Of a stretch of 64,000 bases of DNA, positions 54,720 to 62,052 are shown in pieces (positions within the stretch are counted from its first letter, which is position 1; each line of letters starts with the position of its first letter). Both the position numbers and the translations under genes were made by a program. The notes under the pieces were generated by a model. The model saw nothing but the letters and a program-made list of their open reading frames with translations, did no database searches and was not told the origin of the DNA. Source of the stretch: Myxococcaceae bacterium (GTDB taxonomy: Bacteria; Myxococcota; Myxococcia; Myxococcales; Myxococcaceae); contig JAEUJQ010000092.1 in the NCBI GenBank assembly GCA_016793095.1, forward strand, positions 98,503 through 162,502, written 5' to 3'.

Positions 54720-55928
54720 CTAGGCCTGATCCTTGAGCTTGAGGCAGAGCTCCTTCAGATCGAGGTTGGTGGCCTTCTCGACACAGGTGCTGAAGGCCTT
54801 CTGCGCCTCCTCCTTCTTCCCCGAGCGCATCAGACACAGCCCCGTCCGATGGTACGCGTCCGGCGCGTCAGGGCAGGCGTCGCGGTACCGGTTGTAGTTC
54901 TTGCACGACTCCTCCTCCTGGCCCTGGTCAGCGTGGAACTGACCGAGCTGGGAGTAGCCGAGGCAGTACTTCGGGTTGATGGTGACCGACGCCTTGAGGT
55001 GCTCGAGCGCGTTCTTCGGGTCGCCCTTCTTGTAGTACGCCCAACCCATGTTGCCGTGCGCGATGAAGTGCGCTCCGTACAAGACGTCGTTGAGCGCCTG
55101 ATCGTACAGGGCGATCGCCTCGTCGTAGCGCTTGAGGTCCATGAACAGGTTGCCGAGGTTCGTGGTGGCCTCGGAGAAGGGCTGCTTGAGCTTGAGCGCT
55201 TTCTCGTAGGCGGCCTTCGCCTCGTCGAGGCGGCCGAAGGAGTGGTGCAGCAGGATCGCCTTCACGTGCCACGCCTCGGGGTACTCGGGGTTCAGCTCGA
55301 GCGCCTTCTCGATCTCGACGTACCCCTGCTGGGCGTTGCGCGCGATGAGGCCGACGGCGAGCTCATAGTGGCTGGTGGCCTTGTCGCGGTTCTCCTGGCT
55401 CACCCAGTGCGCGCAGGACGACACCGTCAGCGCCAGACAGAACGCCGAGAACAGCTTCCCGATGTTGACGACCGGGTTCTTCTGCCCCGTCGGCGGCTTC
55501 GTTCCCGCTGCGCCGAGCGGCACCCCGGGCACGGCGGAGGGAGGCGGCGGCTCACGCTGGAACACCGGCGCCGTGCGGATGAACGTCTCCTGCTCGTCGG
55601 GCGGGCGGCCCCGGAAGTTCAGGTTGTCCATGATGAAGCCCATGGACTCGACGAAGCCGAGCGCCTCGGCCTCTTCGGACTGGTAGCGATCGGCGGGCAC
55701 GGTGCCGCTCGTCGGTACGTAGACGGCGCACTCGCCGGAGTCGGACAGGTAGAGGTAGACGAAGACGGCGAAGCCGCTCGGCCCGCGCAGGCCCAGGACG
55801 TAGGCCGTGGCAGGCCCGGCGCTGCGCCCCGGCACCGCGAGGTGAGGCTGGTTGAGCGACTGGTAGAGCTGAACGACCTGCTCCTTCACTGCGGGCAGGC
55901 CCTTGAGGCGCTCGTCGATCGTATACAC
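54720..55928 (-). CDS. tgl: Tgl/PilF-like TPR lipoprotein with fused N-terminal domain
   Basis: 402 residues. Residues 1-130 form a soluble domain (MYTIDERLKGLPAVKEQVV, VYVPTSGTVPADRYQSEEAEALGF) followed by a Pro-rich linker. At 156-172 a second hydrophobic signal with an internal lipobox (FCLALTVSSC, Cys172) begins the Tgl-like lipoprotein part, with about six TPR units to residue 395 (YVEIEKALELNPEYPEAWHVKAI). In myxobacteria Tgl assembles the PilQ secretin of type IV pili. Here a standard lipoprotein signal would be buried inside a fusion, so the export route is unclear. No GTG or ATG start precedes the internal signal. Name based on recognised family layout, moderate certainty. Confidence 0.65.
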   Translation of the reverse strand: MYTIDERLKGLPAVKEQVVQLYQSLNQPHLAVPGRSAGPATAYVLGLRGPSGFAVFVYLYLSDSGECAVYVPTSGTVPADRYQSEEAEALGFVESMGFIMDNLNFRGRPPDEQETFIRTAPVFQREPPPPSAVPGVPLGAAGTKPPTGQKNPVVNIGKLFSAFCLALTVSSCAHWVSQENRDKATSHYELAVGLIARNAQQGYVEIEKALELNPEYPEAWHVKAILLHHSFGRLDEAKAAYEKALKLKQPFSEATTNLGNLFMDLKRYDEAIALYDQALNDVLYGAHFIAHGNMGWAYYKKGDPKNALEHLKASVTINPKYCLGYSQLGQFHADQGQEEESCKNYNRYRDACPDAPDAYHRTGLCLMRSGKKEEAQKAFSTCVEKATNLDLKELCLKLKDQA

Positions 55929-55949
55929 GTCGCGACTTCCCTTTCGCGC

Positions 55950-56543
55950 TCAGCGCGTGGTGACGCTGAACTCCTGGCGCACGTCGTTCACGTCAGCCGC
56001 CGTGCGCTCGAACTTGATGAGCGGCGTCTCGATGGTGACCTGATCGGCCGTCATCGAGCCTTCGCCGATGATGACGCGGAAGAAGTGCTCGCTCCGCGTG
56101 GACTTCGGCTGGTCCTTGTGGGCCTGCACCTTGCGCGCCTGGAACAGCACCGCGTTCTTCCCGGGCACGAAGTACCGGGTGATCTCGCTGACGATCTGCT
56201 CGTCGTCGCTGCGCAGCGTGCGAATGAACTTGCCGTTGATGTACAGGTCGATGTCGTACTCGGTGCGGCCGAGCACGTTCTGCTCGGTGACGACGAAGTA
56301 CTTCTTCGTCACCACGCCCTCTTCGCGCACGGCGGCCGACGCCTTGTCGGGCGCGATCGTCACCTTCTTCACCGCGTACCCGGGCGCGTCGATGTGCACG
56401 TTGCCCTTCTCGTCGATGACGACGTTCACCTTGCTGAAGGTCTGGTTGGTGAGGCCATCGACGTTCACGCCGTTGACGAACACCTCACCAGCAGACGCGG
56501 CGGTCGAGAGGCACAACGCGAGCAGCAGGCTGTTCCGGGACAT
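55950..56543 (-). CDS. Hypothetical periplasmic protein
   Basis: 197 residues from ATG 56543 with GGAGG about 9 nt upstream. A clear signal peptide (MSRNSLLLALCLSTAASA, cleavage near 18). The mature domain is beta-rich: VFVNGVNVDGLTNQTFSKVNVVIDEKGNVHIDAPGY, then ITRYFVPGKNAVLFQARK. No family recognised. It precedes the Tgl-like gene by 21 nt and may act in the same envelope pathway (pilus-related), inferred only from position. Confidence 0.7.
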   Translation of the reverse strand: MSRNSLLLALCLSTAASAGEVFVNGVNVDGLTNQTFSKVNVVIDEKGNVHIDAPGYAVKKVTIAPDKASAAVREEGVVTKKYFVVTEQNVLGRTEYDIDLYINGKFIRTLRSDDEQIVSEITRYFVPGKNAVLFQARKVQAHKDQPKSTRSEHFFRVIIGEGSMTADQVTIETPLIKFERTAADVNDVRQEFSVTTR

Positions 56544-56653
56544 CGAAGAGACCTCCAGAGCTGACCTGTTCGTCCGGCCGAGGCGCACAGGTCTAGCGCA
56601 AGTGTAAACCATTGGCATGTGAGGAAGATTTCGGCTACCGGACGCGCGCCCTC

Positions 56654-57178
56654 ATGAGCTTCTTCACGCGCCTCAAACTCGCCCTCTCCATCCTCTTCGG
56701 GGGCGATTTACCGGCTCCCGCGACGCCGGCCCCGGTCCTCCCCGCCCCCGAGCCCAGACCCGCGCTGCCCCCGCCGTCGGCCCTCTCGGCGGAGCAGCAG
56801 CACTCGGCGGCGCTCTTCATGCTGGGCCTGTTGCAGCGCGAAGGCCGGCTGCTCGACTTCCTGCAGGAAGACATCAGCTCGTTCTCGGACGGCGACATCG
56901 GCGCGGCCGCGCGGGTGGTGCACGCTGGCTGCAAGAAGGTGCTCGCGCAGTACCTCGGCGTGGCGCCAGTGGTGAAGGACGGCGAGGGCGCCCAGGTGAC
57001 GGTGCCGACCGGCTTCGACGCCAGCCGCTTCCGCCTCACCGGCAACGTCAGCGGCCAGGGCCCGTGGACCGGCAGCCTCAAGCACCACGGCTGGGTGGCG
57101 ACGAAGGTCGAGCTGCCCGAGGTGCCGTCCACGGTGGACGTGAAGGTCATCGCCCCCGCTGAAGTCGAGCTGCCGTGA
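56654..57178 (+). CDS. DUF2760-family protein
   Basis: 174 residues from ATG 56654 (MSFFTRLKLALSILFGG), an alternative TTG start at 56612 being less likely. One N-terminal hydrophobic stretch may anchor it; the Pro-rich linker and the ALFMLGLLQREGRLLDFLQEDISSFSD block are DUF2760-like. Function unknown; the family often sits next to Hsp70-like genes, as here (stop overlaps the following GTG). Probably a partner of those chaperone-like proteins. Confidence 0.8.
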   Translation: MSFFTRLKLALSILFGGDLPAPATPAPVLPAPEPRPALPPPSALSAEQQHSAALFMLGLLQREGRLLDFLQEDISSFSDGDIGAAARVVHAGCKKVLAQYLGVAPVVKDGEGAQVTVPTGFDASRFRLTGNVSGQGPWTGSLKHHGWVATKVELPEVPSTVDVKVIAPAEVELP

Positions 57179-58986
57179 GCGCGCGGTACTCCGTCGGCAT
57201 CGATCTCGGCACGACGCACTCGGCGCTCTCGTACCTCGCGCTCGACGCGAAGGAGGGCCGCGGGCCGAACCAGGCCGTGCTGCCCATTCCTCAGCTGACC
57301 GCCCCCGGCACGCTCGAGGCGAAGCAGCTGTTGCCGTCGTTCGTCTACCTCGCGGCCGAGGCCGAGTTCCCGGAGGGCTCGCTCGCGCTGCCCTGGAGCA
57401 GCAGGGACCAGCGCGCCGTCGTGGGCGAGTTCGCCCGCACCCACGGCCCGAAGGTGCCCACGCGGCTGGTGTCCTCGTCGAAGTCGTGGCTCTGCCACCC
57501 GGGGGTCGATCGCCGCGCGAAGATCCTCCCGTGGCAGGCCCCGCCCGAGGTCACCAGGGTCTCGCCGGTCGAGGTGGGAGCCCGGCTGCTCGAGCACCTG
57601 AAGAAGGCCTGGAACAAGGAGCTCGGCAAGAGAGCCCCGCTCGACGAGCAGGAGCTGATCGTCACGGTGCCGGCCTCCTTCGACGCGGCGGCGAAGGAGC
57701 TGACCCTCGAGGCGGCGGCGCAGGCGGGGCTCGACCGGGTGACGCTGCTCGAGGAGCCGCAGGCCGCGGTGTACGCGTGGCTCGAGGCGATGGGCAACGA
57801 CTGGCGCAAGCACCTCGTCGCTGGTGACGTGCTGCTGGTGGTGGACGTGGGCGGCGGCACGTCGGACTTCTCGCTCATACGCGCCAGTGAAGAGGCGGGC
57901 GCCCTCGTCCTCGAGCGGCTCGCGGTGGGCGACCACATCTTGCTCGGCGGCGACAACATGGATCTCGCGCTCGCCTTCGCGGTGAACGAGCGCTTCAAGG
58001 CGCAGGGTAAGACGCTCGACGGGTGGCAGCTGAGCGCCCTCACCCAGGCCTGCCGGGCGGCCAAGGAGCAGCTCTTCGGCGACGCGCAGCTCGAGAAGGC
58101 GGCGGTGACGGTGCCGGGCCGCGGCAGCTCGCTCATCGGGGGCACGCTGAAGAACGAGCTGAGCCGCGCCGAGCTGACCGCGCTGTTGACGGACGGGTTC
58201 TTTCCCAGGTGCGCGGTGACGGACGCGCCGGTGACCGCGCGGCGCTCGGGCCTCACGCAGGTCTCGCTCCCCTACTCGCAGGACGCGGGCATCACGAAGC
58301 ACCTCGCGGCGTTCCTGTCGCGGCAGGCGCCGTCGCTGCAGCTCTCGACCACCTTCGCCCAGCCCACGGCGGTGCTCTTCAACGGAGGGGTCTTCAAGGC
58401 CGGACCGCTCAAGGCGCGGGTGCTCGAGGTGCTCGATGCGTGGCTCGCGCAGGCCGGCGCGAAGCCGATCAAGGAGCTGCCGGGGGTCGATCTCGATCTC
58501 GCCGTGGCGCGCGGGGCGGCGGCCTACGGGTGGGTGAAGAACGGCCACGGCATTCGCATTCGTGGCGGCACCGCGCGCAGCTACTACGTGGGGGTCGAGG
58601 CGGCGATGCTGGCGGTGCCGGGCTACGTCCCGCCAGTGAAGGCGCTGTGCGTGGCGCCGTTCGGCATGGAAGAAGGCACCCAGGCCGACGTGCCGCCGCA
58701 GGAGTTCGGGCTCGTCGTGGGGGAGCCGACCCGCTTCCGCTTCTTCTCCTCGTCCACCCGCCGTGACGACGTCGTCGGCACCATGGTGGAGGACGCCGAG
58801 CGCGTCAGCGAGCTTCAGGAGCTGCCGCCCATCGAGACCGCGCTCTCAGGGAGCCAGGCGGGCGCGCTCGTGCCGGTGAACCTGCAGGCGGCGGTCACCG
58901 AGCTGGGCGCGCTCGAGGTGCGGTGTCTGGAGCGCGACGGCAAGGGCCAGTGGAAGCTCGAGCTGAACGTGCGCGAGCGGGAGTAG
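57175..58986 (+). CDS. Hsp70-family ATPase (DnaK-like)
   Basis: 603 residues from GTG 57175 overlapping the DUF2760 stop. Actin-like ATPase motifs: phosphate-1 VGIDLGTTHSALSYL, phosphate-2 VVDVGGGTSDFSL (about 221-233) and adenosine NGGVFKAGPLKARVL. The substrate-binding half is short and lacks the DnaK beta-sandwich/lid pattern, so it is not a housekeeping DnaK; it resembles the YegD-like branch. Expected to hydrolyse ATP; the client is unknown. It forms a unit with DUF2760 and the longer Hsp70 gene 6 nt downstream. Confidence 0.88.
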   Translation: MSARYSVGIDLGTTHSALSYLALDAKEGRGPNQAVLPIPQLTAPGTLEAKQLLPSFVYLAAEAEFPEGSLALPWSSRDQRAVVGEFARTHGPKVPTRLVSSSKSWLCHPGVDRRAKILPWQAPPEVTRVSPVEVGARLLEHLKKAWNKELGKRAPLDEQELIVTVPASFDAAAKELTLEAAAQAGLDRVTLLEEPQAAVYAWLEAMGNDWRKHLVAGDVLLVVDVGGGTSDFSLIRASEEAGALVLERLAVGDHILLGGDNMDLALAFAVNERFKAQGKTLDGWQLSALTQACRAAKEQLFGDAQLEKAAVTVPGRGSSLIGGTLKNELSRAELTALLTDGFFPRCAVTDAPVTARRSGLTQVSLPYSQDAGITKHLAAFLSRQAPSLQLSTTFAQPTAVLFNGGVFKAGPLKARVLEVLDAWLAQAGAKPIKELPGVDLDLAVARGAAAYGWVKNGHGIRIRGGTARSYYVGVEAAMLAVPGYVPPVKALCVAPFGMEEGTQADVPPQEFGLVVGEPTRFRFFSSSTRRDDVVGTMVEDAERVSELQELPPIETALSGSQAGALVPVNLQAAVTELGALEVRCLERDGKGQWKLELNVRERE

Positions 58987-58992
58987 AGCGTC

Positions 58993-61752
58993 GTGAGCTT
59001 CGTCGTCGGCATCGATCTCGGCACCTCGAACTGCGCCGTCGCCTTCACCGATCCCAGGGGGGGCGCGCGGGCTCCGGTCATCGACTTCCCGGTCCCGCAG
59101 CTCGTGCGTCCGGGCGAGCAGGCCGCGCGGCCCTTGTTCCCCTCGGTCGTCTACCTGCCGTTCGAGGGAGAGTTCCCGCCGGGCTCGACGGCGATGCCGT
59201 GGGACGACGGCGCGCGCGTCACGGGTGAGCTCGCGCGCTGGCAAGCGGGCCGGGTGCCGCAGCGGGCGATCAGCTCGGCGAAGAGCTGGCTCATTCACCA
59301 GGGCGTGGACCGCCAGGCGCCGATCCTGCCGTGGGGCGGGCCGGCCGACGTGCCGCACCTCTCTCCCGTCGCCGCGCAGGCCGCGCTGCTCTCGCACCTC
59401 GCGCAGGCCTGGAACCGGGCGCACCCCGAGGCGCCGCTCGCCCAGCAGGACGTGGTGCTCACCATTCCCGCGTCGTTCGACGAGGCCGCGCGGGCGCTGA
59501 CGATTCAGGCCGCGCGCGACGCGGGCTTCGACCTGCAGCGGCTGACGCTGCTCGAGGAGCCGCAGGCCGCCTTCTACGACTTCACCTCGCGGCACCGGGA
59601 CACGCTGGCGCGGGCGCTCGCGGGGGTGCGGCTGGTGCTGGTGGTGGACGTCGGCGGCGGCACGACGGACTTCTCGCTCGTGCAGGTGGCGATGCTGCCA
59701 GAGGGCCCCGCGCTGCAGCGGCTCGCGGTGGGTGATCACCTGCTGCTCGGCGGCGACAACATGGACGCGGCGCTGGCGAAGCGCCTCGAGGTGAAGCTGT
59801 TCCCCGACGGGCGCCCGTTCTCCGCGACGCAGTGGGCGCAGGCGGTGCAGCAGGCGCGCGCGGCGAAGGAGGCGGTGCTGAGCGCGGACGGGCCAGACAC
59901 GTTCGGCGTCTCCATCGTGTCCGGCGGGAGCAAGCTGATCGGCGGCACGCTCTCGGCGCAGCTCACCCGCGACGAGATCGTTCAGCTCGTGGTCGAGGGC
60001 TTCTTCCCCGGGACGTCGCCCGACGCGGCGCCGACGAGCGCGCCTCGCGGTGGCGTGGTGGAGCTGGGCCTGCCCTTCGCGAAGGACCCGGCGATCACGA
60101 AGCACCTGGTGGCGTTCTTGCGGGCGCACGCAGAGGCGGGCTTCAAGGCGCTCAGTGGCGCGCACGGCCCGGGGCTGCCGCGACCCGACGCGATCCTGCT
60201 CAACGGCGGCGTCTTCAACTCGCCGACGCTCGCCAACGCCCTGGTGGACGCGGTGTCGGCGCTGTTCCCCTCGGCCCCGCGCATTCCCCTCTTGCCGCAC
60301 GACTCGCTCGATCTCGCGGTGGCGCGCGGCGCGGCCTACTCGGGGCTGGCGCGGCGGGCGCTGGGGAAGAAGATCGGCGGCGGCGCGCCGCGGGCCTTCT
60401 ACGCGCTGGTGGGCGGCGGCGCGGGCGGTAAGCAGGGGCTCTGCCTGGTGCCGCGCGGGCTCGACGAGGGCTCGACGGTGGAGCTGAAGGAGCGCGAGTT
60501 TCAGCTCACCCTCGGCCGCCCGGTGCAGTTCCAGTTGTACTCGACGACGGCAGACACGCTCGACGCGCCCGGCGCGCTCGTGTCGCTGGAGGACGAGCGC
60601 TTCAAGCCGCTGCCGCCGATCCACACCATCCTCGCCGGGGCGAAGGGCACCACCATCGGCGTGCACCTGCTGGCCACGCTGTCCGAGGTGGGCACGCTCG
60701 CGTTGTCGTGCGTCGCGGGCGAGCAGCGGTGGCGCCTGGAGTTCGAGCTGCGGGGGGCCGCGCGCTCCCAGGACATCACGGTGACCGAGGCGATGCCGGC
60801 GCGCTTCGCCGAGGCCACGACCGAGGTCGAGCGCGTCTTCGGCACGAAGCCGCTGCCGGTGAAGCCGCAGGACGTGAAGCAGCTGTTCAAGACGCTCGAG
60901 CGCGTTCTCGGGCCGCGCGAGACGTGGGGCCTGCCGGTGCTGCGCGAGCTGTGGACGGCGCTGTTCGCCGGCGTGTCGAAGCGGCGGCGCTCGGTGGATC
61001 ACGAGAAGGTGATGTTCCAGCTGCTCGGCTACGCGCTGCGGCCTGGCGTGGGCTACCCGCTCGACGGCTGGCGGTGCGAGCAGACGTTCACGCTGTTCAA
61101 GGAGCTCGTCACCAACCACGGCGAGCAGGCGGTGTGGTCGGAGTTCTGGATCCTCTGGCGGCGCATCGCGAGCGGGCTCAACGAGGCCTCGCAGCAGGCG
61201 ATCTACGCGGTGCTCGAGCCGCACCTGGCGCGGCGGGTGCCGGTCGGGCTGCCCACGCCAAAGGAGAAGCTCAAAGGCGTTCAGCCCCAGGGGCTCGACG
61301 AGATGGTGCGCTGCGCCGCGTCGCTCGAGCTGCTCCCGGTGTCGAAGAAGGCCGAGCTGGGCGCGTGGGTCGCGTCACGGCTGGGCGCGCCGGACACGCA
61401 GGGCGGGCCGTGGGCGTGGGCGCTGGGGCGGCTCGGGGCGCGAGTGCCCGTGCACGGCGCGGCGCACCGGGTGGTGAGCGCCGAGACGGCCGAGGCGTGG
61501 ATCGCGCAGCTGCTCGCGCTCGACCCGAAGAAGCACGACACGGCGCCGTTCGCGCTGGCGCTGCTCGCGCGGAAGACGGGCGATCGCGTGCGTGACGTGG
61601 ACGAGGCGACGCGGGCGAAGGTGCTCGCGCGGCTCGAGGCGCTCAAGGCGCCGGCGACGTGGACGCAGCTGGTGGCCGAGGTGGTGCACCTGTCGGCGGC
61701 CGACGAGGCGCGCGCGCTGGGTGACACGCTGCCGGTGGGGCTGAGCCTGTAG
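58993..61752 (+). CDS. Hsp70-family protein with C-terminal DUF3731-like extension
   Basis: 919 residues from a GTG start. Hsp70-like ATPase (about 1-570) with VVGIDLGTSNCAVAF, VVDVGGGTTDFSL and LLNGGVFNSPTLANAL; then about 350 extra residues (ERVFGTKPLPVKPQDV onward, LPVLRELWTALFAGV, WSEFWILWRRIASGLNE) matching the DUF3731 region seen in such proteins. Both paralogs keep the ATP-binding residues. Likely works with the upstream 603-residue Hsp70 and the DUF2760 protein; the cellular target is unknown. Confidence 0.87.
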   Translation: MSFVVGIDLGTSNCAVAFTDPRGGARAPVIDFPVPQLVRPGEQAARPLFPSVVYLPFEGEFPPGSTAMPWDDGARVTGELARWQAGRVPQRAISSAKSWLIHQGVDRQAPILPWGGPADVPHLSPVAAQAALLSHLAQAWNRAHPEAPLAQQDVVLTIPASFDEAARALTIQAARDAGFDLQRLTLLEEPQAAFYDFTSRHRDTLARALAGVRLVLVVDVGGGTTDFSLVQVAMLPEGPALQRLAVGDHLLLGGDNMDAALAKRLEVKLFPDGRPFSATQWAQAVQQARAAKEAVLSADGPDTFGVSIVSGGSKLIGGTLSAQLTRDEIVQLVVEGFFPGTSPDAAPTSAPRGGVVELGLPFAKDPAITKHLVAFLRAHAEAGFKALSGAHGPGLPRPDAILLNGGVFNSPTLANALVDAVSALFPSAPRIPLLPHDSLDLAVARGAAYSGLARRALGKKIGGGAPRAFYALVGGGAGGKQGLCLVPRGLDEGSTVELKEREFQLTLGRPVQFQLYSTTADTLDAPGALVSLEDERFKPLPPIHTILAGAKGTTIGVHLLATLSEVGTLALSCVAGEQRWRLEFELRGAARSQDITVTEAMPARFAEATTEVERVFGTKPLPVKPQDVKQLFKTLERVLGPRETWGLPVLRELWTALFAGVSKRRRSVDHEKVMFQLLGYALRPGVGYPLDGWRCEQTFTLFKELVTNHGEQAVWSEFWILWRRIASGLNEASQQAIYAVLEPHLARRVPVGLPTPKEKLKGVQPQGLDEMVRCAASLELLPVSKKAELGAWVASRLGAPDTQGGPWAWALGRLGARVPVHGAAHRVVSAETAEAWIAQLLALDPKKHDTAPFALALLARKTGDRVRDVDEATRAKVLARLEALKAPATWTQLVAEVVHLSAADEARALGDTLPVGLSL

Positions 61753-61768
61753 CGTCCGGGGTGGGCGC

Positions 61769-62052
61769 TCAGGGCGCAGGCGCGAAACGCTCGACGTCGG
61801 TCTGCGCGAAATCCTCTCCCTTGAACATCAAGGGAAGCGCCGTGTGACGAGCGGTCGCGAAGGTGATGCAGTCCCCCATGTTGAGCGCGGCCGGGTGTCG
61901 ACCTTTGCCGAAGCGGCAGAACGCGTCCCGCGCCCAGCCGAGCTGCACCTCGGTGAAAGGCACGACCTCGGGCTCGAGGCGGCGAAGCAAGACGTCAAGG
62001 CGCTCGCGGCCCTCGAGGCCAGGCCGCCGTTCGGATGCGGCCTCGCTCAGGG
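61769..62052 (-). pseudogene. Remnant of a VapC/PIN-domain toxin
   Basis: Only the C-terminal half survives: LLRRLEPEVVPFTEVQLGWARDAFCRFGKGRHPAALNMGDCITFATARH...LMFKGEDFAQTDVERF, the RFGKGRHPAALNxGDC block of VapC toxins of the type I (Asp-rich) class. Upstream the same frame reads LSEASERR (near 62052) and then lacks the segment expected before RLDVLLRRL, so there is an internal deletion as well as loss of the start. The remnant is joined directly to the stop of the large secreted protein gene, marking a recombination join. No antitoxin remnant seen. Confidence 0.7.
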
